Origin: Solirubrobacterales bacterium
Lineage (GTDB): Bacteria > Actinomycetota > Thermoleophilia > Solirubrobacterales > 70-9
Direction of reading: 5' to 3'
Length of the DNA stretch: 55,458 nucleotides
NCBI GenBank assembly: GCA_019694145.1
Contig: JAIBCJ010000005.1
Coordinates: 1-55,458 of the forward strand
Positions 31,032-40,091 of the stretch are shown in pieces (position 1 is the stretch's first letter; the number at the start of each line of letters is the position of its first letter). Made by a program: the position numbers and the translations under genes. The notes beneath the pieces are model-generated. The model was given only the letters and a program-made list of their open reading frames with translations, had not been told where the DNA came from and did no database searches.

Positions 31032-34000
31032 ATGGCCGAACGTGACTATCTGAGCGCAATTTCCGACCACATCGTCGTCTTCGACGGCGGGATGGGCGCG
31101 ACCCTGGAGATGTTCGACCTGACCCAGGAGGATTACGGCGGCCTGGCCGGCAAATGTCACGAGGCCCTGGTCCTGAACCGGCCCGACGTGATCGAAGGGG
31201 TTCACACCTCGATGATCGAAGCCGGCGCCGAGGTGGTCGAGACCGACACCTTCCAGGCTTCCCGGATCAAGCTAGACGAGTGGGGTCTCGCCGACCACAC
31301 CGAGGAAATCAACGTCAAGGCGGCCGAGATCGCCCGCAAGGCAGCCGGCCCGGACCGTTTCGTTGCCGGCTCGATCGGACCGACCGGGCACCTGCCCGCC
31401 TCGGATGACCCGACCCTCGGGCAGATCCGCTTCCCCGAGCTGGTCACCGTCTTCACCGAACAGGCCGGCGGCCTGGTCAAGGGCGGCGCCGACCTGATCA
31501 TCATCGAAACCGCCCAGGACATCCTCGAGGTCAAGGCGGCGATCTTCGGAGCCCGCGCCGCCTTCGAGGAGATCGGCCGCAGCGTCCCGATCCAGGTTTC
31601 CGTCTCGCTTCTGCCCAACGGCGGCAAGATGCTGCTCGGCACCGACATCCAGGCGGTGCTGACCACGCTCGAAGCCCTCAAGGTCGACGTGATCGGCCTC
31701 AACTGCTCGACCGGTCCCGAGGACATGCGGGATGCGATCCGCTACCTCGGCGAGAACTCGGCGGTTCCGGTTCACTGCATCCCCAACGCCGGCCTGCCCC
31801 TGCAGGGCCCGGACGGCGAGACGATCTTCCCCGAAAAGCCGGAACCGCTGGCCGCGACGCTGGGCGAGTTCGTCGAGCGCTACGGAGTCGGCGTGGTCGG
31901 CGGCTGCTGCGGCACCACGCCGGAGCACATCCGGGCGATCAGCGAGCGGGTCAAGGACCTGAAGCCGGGCCCGCGGCCCGAGCCGGGCGAGATCAGGGTT
32001 TCCTCGATGATGACTTCCACCGCGCTGGTCCAGGAACCGACCCCGACCATGGTCGGGGAGCGGGTCAACTCCCAGGGCTCCCGCAAGGCGAAAGAGCTGC
32101 TCCTGGCCGACGATTACGACGGACTGCTCCAGGTCGCCGAGGACCAGGTCGAAGGCGGAGCCCACGTGCTCGACGTCTGCGTCGCGCTGACCGAACGCCA
32201 GGACGAGGACGAGCAGATGCGGCAGGTCGTCAAGCGGATCTCGCTGACCCAGCCTTCACCGATCCAGGTCGACTCGACCGAGCCGGACGTGATCAGGACC
32301 GCCCTGGAGCAGATCCCGGGCCGGGCGATCGTGAACTCCGTGAACCTCGAAGCCGGCCGCGACAAGCTCGACACCGTGGCCCCGCTGGCCAAGGCCCACG
32401 GCGCCTGCCTGATCGCCCTGACCATCGACGAGGTCGGCATGGCCAAGACCGCCGATCGCAAGGTCGAGATCGCCCGACGGATCACCGAGATGGTTTGCGA
32501 TGAGCACGGCCTCGACCGGGAAGCCCTGATCTTCGACGACCTCACCTTCACCCTGACCACGGGTGACGAGGAGTGGCGCCCGTCCGCGATCGAGACGATC
32601 GAGGGCATCCGCCGGATCAAGGCGGAGATCCCCGGAGTCAAGACCTCGCTCGGCGTCTCGAACGTGAGCTTCGGCGTCGGCCAGCCCGCCCGCGCGGTGC
32701 TCAACTCGGTCTTCCTCCATCACTGCGTCGAGGCCGGCCTCGACCTCGCGATGGTCAACCCGAATCACATCAAGCCGTACGGCGAGATCCCGGCCGAGGA
32801 GATCGAGCTGACCGAGGACCTGGTCTTCAACCGGCGCGAGGACGCGCTGGAACGGTTCATCGCCCACTTCGAGTCGAAGGGCGACGAAGCCGAGGAGGAA
32901 GCCGAGGACGCGACCGCGGGGATGGAGCCGGAAGAAGCGCTCCACTTCATGATCCTGCGCCGCAAGAAGGAAGGCGTCGAAGACTGGATCGACAAGTCGG
33001 TCGAGAAGATCGGCGCGGTCCCGACCCTGAACGACGTGCTGTTGCCGGCGATGAAGGAGGTCGGCGACAAGTTCGGGGCCGGCGAGCTGATCCTGCCCTT
33101 CGTGCTGCAGTCGGCCGAGGTGATGAAGAAGGCTGTTTCGCAGCTCGAGAATTACCTCGACCGGATCGAAGGCCACACCAAGGGCAAGGTCGTGATCGCG
33201 ACCGTCTTCGGTGACGTTCATGACATCGGCAAGTCGCTGGTCAACACGATCCTGACCAACAACGGCTACACGGTGATCGACCTCGGCAAACAGGTTCCGG
33301 TGGACACGATCATCGATGCCGCGATCGAGCACGAGGCCGACGCGATCGGCCTCTCCGCCCTGCTCGTCTCGACCTCGAAGCAGATGCCGATCGCCGTCCA
33401 GGAACTCCACCAGCGCGGGCTCGACTACCCGGTGCTGATTGGCGGGGCCGCGATTAACCGCGACTTCGGCCGCCGCACGCTCTACCCGCACGGCAAGGAG
33501 TCCGATGAGGTCTACGAGCCGGGCGTCATCTACTGCAAGGACGCCTTCCAGGGCCTCGACACGATGGACGCCCTGATCGACGACGAGGCCCGCGCGGCGC
33601 TGATCGATCGCCTCAAGCAGGAGGCCGAGGAGTACCGCAACAAGCCGGTCATCGTCGAGGACCTGCCGCCGCTGGACGATGATTCGGTCCGCTCTTCGGC
33701 AAGCACCGACGCGCCGATCCCGTCGCCGCCCTGGTGGGGCGTGCGGGAGGTACCGGTCGATTTCGACGAGGTCTTCGACCACCTCGACCTGCATGTGCTC
33801 TTCAAGCTCCACTGGGGCGGCAAGGGCGTCAAGGGCGAGGAGTGGGACAAGCTCGTATGCGAGGAGTTCCGGCCGAGGCTGGAGCGGATGTGGCGGGAAC
33901 AGGACTACCTTCACCCGAAGGCCCGGCTCGGTTACTTCCCCTGCAACGCGGACGGAAACGAGCTGGTCATCTTCGACCCGGAGGACCAGGACAGGGAGAT

Positions 34001-34586
34001 CAACCGCCTCGTCTTCCCCCGCCAGCCCAAGCACGACCGGATCTGCCTGGCTGACTTCTACCGGCCGCTGAACGACGAAGGGATCCGCGACGTGGTCGCC
34101 CTGCAGGGCGTGACGGTCGGCCCCGAGGTGACCGAGCTGATGGAGCAACTCGAGAAGGACGGCGAGTTCGCCGAGCAGCTCTACACCCACGGTCTCGGAG
34201 TCCAGTCGGCGGAGGGGCTGGCCGAATGGCTCCACTACAAGGTGCGCCAGGACCTCGGCATCAAGTCGAGCCAGGGCCGCCGCTACTCATGGGGATACCC
34301 GGCCTGCCCGGACCAGTCCGAACACGAGAAGGTCTGGGAACTGCTCGACCTGGGCGAGATCGGCATGTACCTCTCGGGCGGCTACGCCGTGATGCCCGAA
34401 CAGTCCACGGTCGCGATCATCGCCCACCATCCGCAGGCGGTCTATTTCGGCATGAAGTCCGGTTTCATCCCCAAGGGAGAAGCCCCGGACGAGGTCATCG
34501 CCGAATCCGACCGCTCGGCCAATCCGCCCGAGGCCGATCCGGACGAAGGCCCGACCGAAGCCGAGGGCGAACCGGCTACCGCCTGA
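31032..34586 (+). CDS. metH: Cobalamin-dependent methionine synthase
   Basis: 1184 residues, full length for MetH. It transfers the methyl group of methyltetrahydrofolate to homocysteine through cobalamin. Residues ~1-320: homocysteine-binding barrel (VFDGGMGATLEMF), with zinc cysteines in GLNCSTG and GGCCGTTP. ~340-620: pterin-binding domain (GERVNSQGSRKAKELL, LDVCVAL, NPNHIKPYGEI). ~640-880: cap and B12 domain with the DVHDIGKSLV motif, His730 being the lower cobalt ligand. ~895-1150: reactivation domain with RRYSWGYPACPDQSEHEKVW. The last 35 residues are acidic. ATG 31032 is chosen for the TATCCT -10 at 6 nt. The 3' end overlaps the convergent gene by 11 bp. Confidence 0.97.
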   Translation: MAERDYLSAISDHIVVFDGGMGATLEMFDLTQEDYGGLAGKCHEALVLNRPDVIEGVHTSMIEAGAEVVETDTFQASRIKLDEWGLADHTEEINVKAAEIARKAAGPDRFVAGSIGPTGHLPASDDPTLGQIRFPELVTVFTEQAGGLVKGGADLIIIETAQDILEVKAAIFGARAAFEEIGRSVPIQVSVSLLPNGGKMLLGTDIQAVLTTLEALKVDVIGLNCSTGPEDMRDAIRYLGENSAVPVHCIPNAGLPLQGPDGETIFPEKPEPLAATLGEFVERYGVGVVGGCCGTTPEHIRAISERVKDLKPGPRPEPGEIRVSSMMTSTALVQEPTPTMVGERVNSQGSRKAKELLLADDYDGLLQVAEDQVEGGAHVLDVCVALTERQDEDEQMRQVVKRISLTQPSPIQVDSTEPDVIRTALEQIPGRAIVNSVNLEAGRDKLDTVAPLAKAHGACLIALTIDEVGMAKTADRKVEIARRITEMVCDEHGLDREALIFDDLTFTLTTGDEEWRPSAIETIEGIRRIKAEIPGVKTSLGVSNVSFGVGQPARAVLNSVFLHHCVEAGLDLAMVNPNHIKPYGEIPAEEIELTEDLVFNRREDALERFIAHFESKGDEAEEEAEDATAGMEPEEALHFMILRRKKEGVEDWIDKSVEKIGAVPTLNDVLLPAMKEVGDKFGAGELILPFVLQSAEVMKKAVSQLENYLDRIEGHTKGKVVIATVFGDVHDIGKSLVNTILTNNGYTVIDLGKQVPVDTIIDAAIEHEADAIGLSALLVSTSKQMPIAVQELHQRGLDYPVLIGGAAINRDFGRRTLYPHGKESDEVYEPGVIYCKDAFQGLDTMDALIDDEARAALIDRLKQEAEEYRNKPVIVEDLPPLDDDSVRSSASTDAPIPSPPWWGVREVPVDFDEVFDHLDLHVLFKLHWGGKGVKGEEWDKLVCEEFRPRLERMWREQDYLHPKARLGYFPCNADGNELVIFDPEDQDREINRLVFPRQPKHDRICLADFYRPLNDEGIRDVVALQGVTVGPEVTELMEQLEKDGEFAEQLYTHGLGVQSAEGLAEWLHYKVRQDLGIKSSQGRRYSWGYPACPDQSEHEKVWELLDLGEIGMYLSGGYAVMPEQSTVAIIAHHPQAVYFGMKSGFIPKGEAPDEVIAESDRSANPPEADPDEGPTEAEGEPATA

Positions 34587-35001
34587 AGCGGAAGGTCTTG
34601 ACCTTTCGTACGGTCTTGCCCGTTTCGATGTCTACCGCCGAGAAGTTCGCCACCAGCCTGCATCTGGTGATGTTCTGGCGGATGTAGCTGCGGAAAGACG
34701 GACTGAGGATCACGCCGATCGTCCAGGTGCCCGTGGCCTCGAGGCCGATCGATCCGCCGCCGCGGACGGTGGTCACCGGGGTGACCAGCCGGAGCTTGAC
34801 CCGCGCGTTGCAGTCCTTCGAGCAGGAAGCGATCAGGCGAACCTTCCGTTTGACCTTGAGCCGCTGCTTGCCGTCAAAGGTGACCAGCTTCACCTTGAGC
34901 GGCTTCGGGCTGCCTTGAAGTGCGGCTCCGGCGGGTGACCCGCCGGCGAGCAAGGCGGCTGAGGCCAGGGCGGCCACAAGAAACAAGGGCGCTTTCTTCA
35001 T
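34576..35001 (-). CDS. Small secreted basic protein, unknown function
   Basis: 141 residues. Sec signal peptide (MKKAPLFLVAALASAALLAGG, cleavage near AGAA). Mature part is a basic beta-sandwich-like domain with two cysteines close together (LIASCSKDCNARVKLRLVTPV) and a third near the end (ITRCRLVANFS). The style (KVKLVTFDGKQRLKVKRKVRL, KTVRKVKTFRFRR) matches the C-terminal modules of other exported proteins in this window, so it may bind wall polymers; this is inference. ATG 35001 has GGGAGG 5 nt upstream and a CAACCG leader motif. A possible promoter is TGAACG, 17 bp, TAGGCT. Confidence 0.75.
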   Translation of the reverse strand: MKKAPLFLVAALASAALLAGGSPAGAALQGSPKPLKVKLVTFDGKQRLKVKRKVRLIASCSKDCNARVKLRLVTPVTTVRGGGSIGLEATGTWTIGVILSPSFRSYIRQNITRCRLVANFSAVDIETGKTVRKVKTFRFRR

Positions 35002-35114
35002 CGATTCCTCCCGGCGGTTGAGAACTGTTCCCAGCCTAAGGCACCAGACCGCACCCGTTCATTCCGTACGGTGTTCATAAAGTAGGATCAGCTCAACCGA
35101 CCAAGGGAGTTTGG

Positions 35115-37145
35115 ATGTTCGCCAGGGGTTTCCTAGTTTCGCTTTTCGCTGCGTTCGCATTGATGGTTCCAACTGCTGCCGCTTCGTCTGCGCCTCACCT
35201 GAGCTTGCCCGCGGGGGACTCGACCGACAATGGCAACGTCTACCTCGGTGATTCCAGTGTGATCACCGTGACGGTGAATTCAGACGGATCCAGTCCCCTC
35301 GACATCACTTCGGTCTCGATTTACGCGTTCCCGGGGAACTCCGAATATTTCTCGATCGAGCAGGACAACTGCTCGGGTCAATCGGTGGAGTCCGGCGACC
35401 ACTGCACCTTCCAGGTCAGGTTCACCGCTTCCGTGGTCGGCCACAAGTTCACTTCGGTCAGGATCGACAGCAACGACGTGGAAAGTGGCGGCATGAAGTT
35501 CTTTGGCATCAGCGGTACCGGCATCAACCCAGGGATCGACGCGGATGCCGCGAGTCACAACTTCGGGACGGTCCAGGTTGGTGAGTACGGAACTGACAAG
35601 ACCTTCACCATCGAGAACGACGGAACCTCGGACCTGAACGCCACCGCGACCATCACCGGTACCGATGCTGCCGAGTTCTTCTTCAGTTCCCAGCCCAACT
35701 GCGCCTCGGTCACGCCGGATTCCACCTGCCAGATCATCGTGAATCTTCGCCCGCTCGGGAGCGCCGGCCCCCGCTCCGCCAACCTGGTGATCGCCAACAA
35801 CACGAAGAACGAGAACCCGGTCACGATCCCGCTGACCGCCACCGCCAGCGCCCCTCATTTCACCAGCGAGCCTCTGGGACTGGGGTTCGGTCAGTTCGAC
35901 CTGTTCGATGACCCGCCCGCGACCAGGCCCCTGACCATCAAGTCCGACGGAACCGCGGACCTGAAGATCAACGGCATGGTCATCGACCCCCTCAACTCGA
36001 ACTCCAATGCCTTCACCCTCGACCAGGGGGAATGCGTGGACGACCTGGCGATCGCACCCGGTGATGACTGCACGCTCAACATCACTTTCAAGGCAGGTTC
36101 ATTCGGCGAGGGCTCCTACAACACCAGCTTGCTGGTCTTCACGAACAACGGCGACCAGTCGGTTCCGGTCAGTGCCGCCCGGACCTCCGGCGGCATGTCC
36201 ACCGACTCATCGGCAGACGTCGGGGACGTGGAGCTCGGCCAGACCGGATCGGCGACCCTGACCCTCACTTCGACCGGAACCGCGCCGCTGAAGATGTCAC
36301 CGCCCGTAATCGACGGCCCCGACGCGGGCATGTTCTCGGTCGACCAGCCGAGCGACTGCAACGGTCTCGCCAGCGGCCAGAGCTGCGAGGTCACCGTCCA
36401 CTTCACCCCCACCTCGCTGGCCGGCAAGCAGGCCGGCCTGACCCTCTCGGGCAACTTCGGCAGCACGGGAGTGCTCCTGACCGGCTCCGGCACCCAGGCC
36501 TTCGTCAACGTCCCGGGTGACATCACCTTCCCGACAACGATCGTGGGCAAGCAGGTGACCTGGGACGAGTCCCTGATTTCCAACGGTTCGGCCCCATTCA
36601 GCCTCGGCTCATTGACCATCGAGGGAGCCGACGCGTCGATGTTCTCGGTTGAGACAACCGGCAGTTGCGCGAGCGTCGCCCACGGCGATGAATGCCCGTA
36701 CAGCATCACCTACAAGCCGACCTCGACCGGAAGCCACGAAGCGCAGCTGAAGATCACCGGAAACCTGGCAGGGGGATCCCGGACGATCCCGCTCTCCGGC
36801 ACCGCCAGGAACCTGACTCCGGCGAAGGTCTCGTTGAAGTTGACCGGAGCCAAACAAGTGAAGCCCGGAAAGACCGTGACCCTGACCGCCAGGATCTCAA
36901 AGAGTGGCGAGGAGCAGACCGGAGACCTGACCCTCAAGACGGTGGTTCCGAAGAAGATGGCCGCCTCGGTGAAACCGGTCAGGATCCCCCACCTCGGAGC
37001 AGGCAACCGGACCGTCACCAGGAAGATCACGATCAAGGTCAGGAGGAGCGCGAAGAGCGGCCAGAAGCTGAAGGTCGAGGCGACCGTGTCCGGCGGCGGC
37101 CTGAATAAGGCCGGCAAGGCCGGGAAGACCGTGACGATCAGGTAG
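35115..37145 (+). CDS. Secreted protein with repeated choice-of-anchor D (ASH/HYDIN-type) domains
   Basis: 676 residues. Signal peptide cleaved near PTAAASSA. Then about five Ig-like choice-of-anchor D units, each ~105 residues, marked by a PHLSL/ADAASHNFGTVQVGE/LGLGFGQFDL-type strand, SxGTADLKINGMVID, a Cys-containing NC-x-SVxxGDxC segment and FxPxxxGxxxAxLxIxxN. The paired cysteines in each unit probably form disulfides. The last ~100 residues are a Lys/Arg-rich module (AKQVKPGKTVTLTARISKSG, VPKKM) shared with the FG-GAP protein at 41725. ATG 35115 has AGGGAG 5 nt upstream. Probably a surface or wall-associated adhesion-like protein. Confidence 0.85.
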   Translation: MFARGFLVSLFAAFALMVPTAAASSAPHLSLPAGDSTDNGNVYLGDSSVITVTVNSDGSSPLDITSVSIYAFPGNSEYFSIEQDNCSGQSVESGDHCTFQVRFTASVVGHKFTSVRIDSNDVESGGMKFFGISGTGINPGIDADAASHNFGTVQVGEYGTDKTFTIENDGTSDLNATATITGTDAAEFFFSSQPNCASVTPDSTCQIIVNLRPLGSAGPRSANLVIANNTKNENPVTIPLTATASAPHFTSEPLGLGFGQFDLFDDPPATRPLTIKSDGTADLKINGMVIDPLNSNSNAFTLDQGECVDDLAIAPGDDCTLNITFKAGSFGEGSYNTSLLVFTNNGDQSVPVSAARTSGGMSTDSSADVGDVELGQTGSATLTLTSTGTAPLKMSPPVIDGPDAGMFSVDQPSDCNGLASGQSCEVTVHFTPTSLAGKQAGLTLSGNFGSTGVLLTGSGTQAFVNVPGDITFPTTIVGKQVTWDESLISNGSAPFSLGSLTIEGADASMFSVETTGSCASVAHGDECPYSITYKPTSTGSHEAQLKITGNLAGGSRTIPLSGTARNLTPAKVSLKLTGAKQVKPGKTVTLTARISKSGEEQTGDLTLKTVVPKKMAASVKPVRIPHLGAGNRTVTRKITIKVRRSAKSGQKLKVEATVSGGGLNKAGKAGKTVTIR

Positions 37146-37548
37146 CCGAGTCACCCTCAAGCACGGTGCGGATGCTGTCCGGAATTGGCTGGGGAGTGTG
37201 TTCGGTTGACGAGACGCAGACGTAGGAGATCTCGATCTCGGCGATCGCCTCGCCGCTCCGGGTGAATTCGAACTCGATCGTCATCGAGCGCGCGGTCATG
37301 CCGCCCACGCTCACCCGGATATCGAACTCGTCGTCAAACTCGAGCGGCTGCCGGAAGCGGAGGTTCGCCTCGGCCAGGACCATGTCGAGGCCGATCTCGT
37401 TGAACTCCGAATAACCACCCAGGTGCTCGCGCCAGAACTCGGTAACCGCCACGTCGGTGTAGACGAGGTAGTTCGAGTTGAAGACGATCCCGACCCGGTC
37501 GCACTCGTTGTAACGGACCCTCAGCCTGTGGGTGGTTTCAGCGGCCAT
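37138..37548 (-). CDS. Hotdog-fold acyl-CoA thioesterase (YbgC/4HBT type)
   Basis: 136 residues. RLRVRYNECDRVGIVFNSNYLVYTDVAVTEFW is the hotdog signature with the catalytic Asp (here in ECDRVG); members hydrolyse acyl-CoA or hydroxybenzoyl-CoA. ATG 37548 (MAAETTHRL) is preferred; ATG 37578 would add ten residues and overlap the upstream hydrolase by 41 bp instead of 11. It is the second gene of a hydrolase-thioesterase operon controlled from the TetR operators at 38469-38513. Its 3' end overlaps the convergent secreted-protein gene by 8 bp. Confidence 0.88.
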   Translation of the reverse strand: MAAETTHRLRVRYNECDRVGIVFNSNYLVYTDVAVTEFWREHLGGYSEFNEIGLDMVLAEANLRFRQPLEFDDEFDIRVSVGGMTARSMTIEFEFTRSGEAIAEIEISYVCVSSTEHTPQPIPDSIRTVLEGDSAT

Positions 37549-38449
37549 CAGCTCCCGCGAGAGTACTTCGTTGCGCATCCGTCCGACCGGCCGGGGCGAC
37601 CGTCTCGTTCATGAATTCGACGATCAGGTTCGAGACCTTCTCGGGGTCGTCGAGGGCGACGAAGGTCCTGCCGCCTTCGACCTTCTCGATGCGGGAGTTC
37701 GGGATCATCGCGGCCAGCCGCTCGGCCAGTTCCGGCTTGAAGAAACGGTCGCTTTCACCCCAGGCGAAGAGCACCGGCTTCTCGAATCCCCGTAGCTTCT
37801 CGGCGGCGTCGATCGCCTGGTTCTTTTCCAGCCCGCCGATCACCTTGTTTACGTCCCGGCGGATTCCGGGATTGCTTCCGGTCGGGCCCAGCCACGCCTT
37901 CAGCTGGCGATCCGGGATCGGATCGGCGGTCAGCATCCGGTAGGTGGCCCAGCGCACCGGCCTGAGCTTCATCAGCAGGCCGAGCGGGGCGATTCCACCA
38001 GGCATCCGGGCGAGCGGCGGAAGCAGCGTGAAGGGAAACGGCGGATAGACCTCGAGTGCATCGCAGTTGGTGAGCACCATCGCCGCCAACTTGTCGGGAT
38101 GCTGCGCGGCAAACATCTGACTGACGGCACCGCCGGAATCGCTGCCAACCACGGTCACCGGACCGAGATCGAGCGCATCGATGAAATCAGCGAGCAGGTC
38201 CGCCACGCGGGGCGGGGAGAGAGGCGTCTCGGGGTTGAGCGGAATCCGGTGGGCACCCATCGGAGTCTCCGGCCGCACGCAGCGAAACCCGGCCGGAACC
38301 AGGCGCTCGACCAGCCCGTCCCAGAGCGATGAGTCGACGAAGATCCCGTGCGAGAAGAGGAGCACCGGCCCCTCCCCCTCGTCCCGGAATGCGACCGTGC
38401 CCTGGGGCAGGTCGACGGTCAGTTTCTTTTCTTGGTCTTGCCGGGTCAT
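37538..38449 (-). CDS. Alpha/beta hydrolase with Asp nucleophile elbow
   Basis: 303 residues. The oxyanion strand is LLFSHGIFVDSSLWDGL; the nucleophile elbow reads VVGSDSGGAV, so the residue between the two glycines is Asp, as in haloalkane dehalogenases and epoxide hydrolases rather than Ser esterases. An acid lies in FAWGESDRFF. Where the catalytic His is expected near the C-terminus the sequence is VEGGRTFVALDDPE, with no His, so catalysis by the standard triad is doubtful. GAGGAGG lies 4 nt before ATG 38449. Divergent from a TetR gene, with two palindromes between. Confidence 0.85.
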   Translation of the reverse strand: MTRQDQEKKLTVDLPQGTVAFRDEGEGPVLLFSHGIFVDSSLWDGLVERLVPAGFRCVRPETPMGAHRIPLNPETPLSPPRVADLLADFIDALDLGPVTVVGSDSGGAVSQMFAAQHPDKLAAMVLTNCDALEVYPPFPFTLLPPLARMPGGIAPLGLLMKLRPVRWATYRMLTADPIPDRQLKAWLGPTGSNPGIRRDVNKVIGGLEKNQAIDAAEKLRGFEKPVLFAWGESDRFFKPELAERLAAMIPNSRIEKVEGGRTFVALDDPEKVSNLIVEFMNETVAPAGRTDAQRSTLAGADGR

Positions 38450-38468
38450 CGGTCCTCCTCAGGTTGCG

Positions 38469-38479
38469 TACCGCCGGTA
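38469..38479. promoter_or_regulatory. TetR operator, site 1
   Basis: TACC GCC GGTA, within GTACCGCCGGTATG. It lies 20 bp upstream of the hydrolase start and matches the core of site 2 (38499-38513); the two centres are 32 bp apart, about three helical turns. Confidence 0.6.
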
Positions 38480-38498
38480 TGTATTGCCAGCAAGATAA

Positions 38499-38513
38499 CA
38501 TACCCGCGGTATG
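38499..38513. promoter_or_regulatory. TetR operator, site 2, spanning the TetR start codon
   Basis: CATACC CGC GGTATG is a perfect 6-3-6 palindrome whose last three bases are the ATG of the TetR gene. It would block transcription or initiation of its own gene when bound. Confidence 0.65.
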
Positions 38514-39122
38514 CAAGCTGCGAGAACCCAGATCGAGCGCTCGGACGCAACCCGCCGCGCCCTGATCGATTCGGCCCGGAACCTGTTCGGATCGAGGGGC
38601 TACGCGGCGGTGCCCCTGGACGAGGTCGTCTCCGCGGCCGGGGTCACCAAGGGAGCCCTCTACCACCACTTCCCGGGCGGCAAGAAAGACCTGATGGAGG
38701 CGCTTTACGAAACGGTCGAAGCCGATTTCACGGAGCGGGTCACCGCCGGCATCGCGCCTCGACTGGCCGAAGGAGAGGTTGACCCGCTGGACATCATGGG
38801 AGCGGCCATTGAAGAGACCCTCGACCTCAGCATGGATCCCGAGCTCCAGCAGATCCTCCTGCTCGATTCGCTAGCCGTCCTCGGCTGGAGTCGCTGGCGG
38901 GAAATCGCGGACAAGTACAGCCTCGCCGTGGTCAAGTCCCTCCTCGCCGCCGCGGTGGAACACGGCTCGATGAAACCGCTCCCGACCGAATCGCTGGCCA
39001 ACCTGCTCATGGCCGCCCTTTCCGAAGCGATCCTGATGATCCCCCGGGCCGGGGACCAGGAGCAAGCGAAAGCCGACGCATCCAGATCACTCAAGGCGAT
39101 CATCGACGGCCTGCGGGCCTGA
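38511..39122 (+). CDS. TetR-family transcriptional regulator
   Basis: 203 residues. The N-terminal helix-turn-helix is RRALIDSARNLFGSRGYAAVPLDEVVSAAGVTKGALYHHFPGGKKDLMEALYE, a textbook TetR domain. The C-terminal ligand domain (DLSMDPELQQILLLDSLAVLGWSRWREI) resembles TetR_C_33-like regulators. It diverges from the hydrolase-thioesterase operon, and twin palindromes at 38469-38479 and 38499-38513 indicate control of both directions. The 39148 hydrolase lies 25 bp downstream but has its own start context. Confidence 0.92.
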   Translation: MQAARTQIERSDATRRALIDSARNLFGSRGYAAVPLDEVVSAAGVTKGALYHHFPGGKKDLMEALYETVEADFTERVTAGIAPRLAEGEVDPLDIMGAAIEETLDLSMDPELQQILLLDSLAVLGWSRWREIADKYSLAVVKSLLAAAVEHGSMKPLPTESLANLLMAALSEAILMIPRAGDQEQAKADASRSLKAIIDGLRA

Positions 39123-39147
39123 CCGATTCGGTGTAAGACTTCCGGGC

Positions 39148-39942
39148 ATGAGCGAATTCACGGCTTCCTATCGTGGTGGTGACGGTCCGACTCTGGTGCT
39201 GATTCATGGCTTCACGGGCACCTGGGAAATCTGGGATCCGATCATCGCTCCGCTTGAGCAGCACTACGACGTGTTCATCCCGACCCTTCCGTCACATGCG
39301 GGCGGACCGGCGATCGAAGGCGACCCGACCCTGGAGTTGCTGCTCGACGGAGCCGAAGCGCTGCTGGACGAGGCAGGAATCGAGACCGCCCACATCGTCG
39401 GCAACTCACTTGGCGGCTACGCGGCGCTCCGGCTGGCGGCCCGGGGCCGGGCGAAGACCGTCAACGCATTGGCTCCGGCCGGTGGCTGGGCCGAAGGCGA
39501 CCCGGTGATCGCCCAGACCATGGACTTCTTCCAGCAGATGCACCCGCTGGTCGTTGCCGCAGCCGAACACGTCGACGACGCCGTCGCCACCCCGGAAGGC
39601 CGGGCGATGCTGCTGCAGTTCCTGACCGAGCATCCCGAAGTCGTGTCACCTGATCTTGCGAAGAAGATCCTGCTCGGCGGGGCCGGCTGCACCGAGGCGA
39701 TCGCCCTGACCGAGATGGGCCGCACCGCGGATTGGGCGTTTGACCTGAATGCCATCGAGTGCCCGGCCAGGATCGTCTGGGGCACCGAGGACAAGGTGCT
39801 GGGCTGGCCGATCGCCGCGGCCCGCTACCAGGAGGGACTTCCGGATGCCGACTGGGTGATCCTCGAAGGGATCGGCCACTGCCCGATGCTCGACGTGCCC
39901 GAGCGGACGGTCGAGCTGATCACCGAATTCGCGAAGGACTGA
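39148..39942 (+). CDS. Alpha/beta hydrolase (Ser type)
   Basis: 264 residues. Oxyanion region VLIHGFTGTWEIWDP, nucleophile elbow GNSLGGYAAL, acid in VWGTEDKVLGWP and His in IGHCPMLDVPE: an intact triad. It is a paralogue of the protein at 48394, sharing the HAGGPAIEG and LAPAGGW blocks. No substrate can be named; esterase or C-C bond hydrolase are possible. AAGACT ends 7 nt before ATG 39148, a weak leaderless-type -10, so it may be transcribed apart from the TetR gene. Confidence 0.88.
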   Translation: MSEFTASYRGGDGPTLVLIHGFTGTWEIWDPIIAPLEQHYDVFIPTLPSHAGGPAIEGDPTLELLLDGAEALLDEAGIETAHIVGNSLGGYAALRLAARGRAKTVNALAPAGGWAEGDPVIAQTMDFFQQMHPLVVAAAEHVDDAVATPEGRAMLLQFLTEHPEVVSPDLAKKILLGGAGCTEAIALTEMGRTADWAFDLNAIECPARIVWGTEDKVLGWPIAAARYQEGLPDADWVILEGIGHCPMLDVPERTVELITEFAKD

Positions 39943-39974
39943 CCCGGCCCGCCTGGCCGGGCAGATTTAGCGGC

Positions 39975-40091
39975 TCAGAAGCCGCGGCGGTTTCGGAGCC
40001 GGGCGCGGAGGGCGAGGGTGGCGCCAGTGAGGGCCGGGGCGAGGGCGAGGAGTTCTTCGACCGGGAGCGGGCCGATGTGGGCGAGGATCAT
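39975..40091 (-). CDS. Micro-membrane protein (38 aa) at the end of the ArsR-SRPBCC-DUF899 operon
   Basis: 38 residues: MILAHIGPLPVEELLALAPA, then LTGATLALRARLRNRRGF. One hydrophobic helix followed by a strongly basic tail, which predicts a tail-in-cytoplasm membrane peptide. ATG 40091 overlaps the DUF899 stop as ATGA, the same coupling used by the other genes of this operon, and that is the main argument that it is real. Function unknown. Confidence 0.6.
   Translation of the reverse strand: MILAHIGPLPVEELLALAPALTGATLALRARLRNRRGF

Noticed and set aside
32256-34235. 659-residue minus-strand open frame inside metH
   Set aside because: Antisense to a full-length, clearly conserved methionine synthase; its Val/Asp/Leu-rich composition is a codon-bias artefact.
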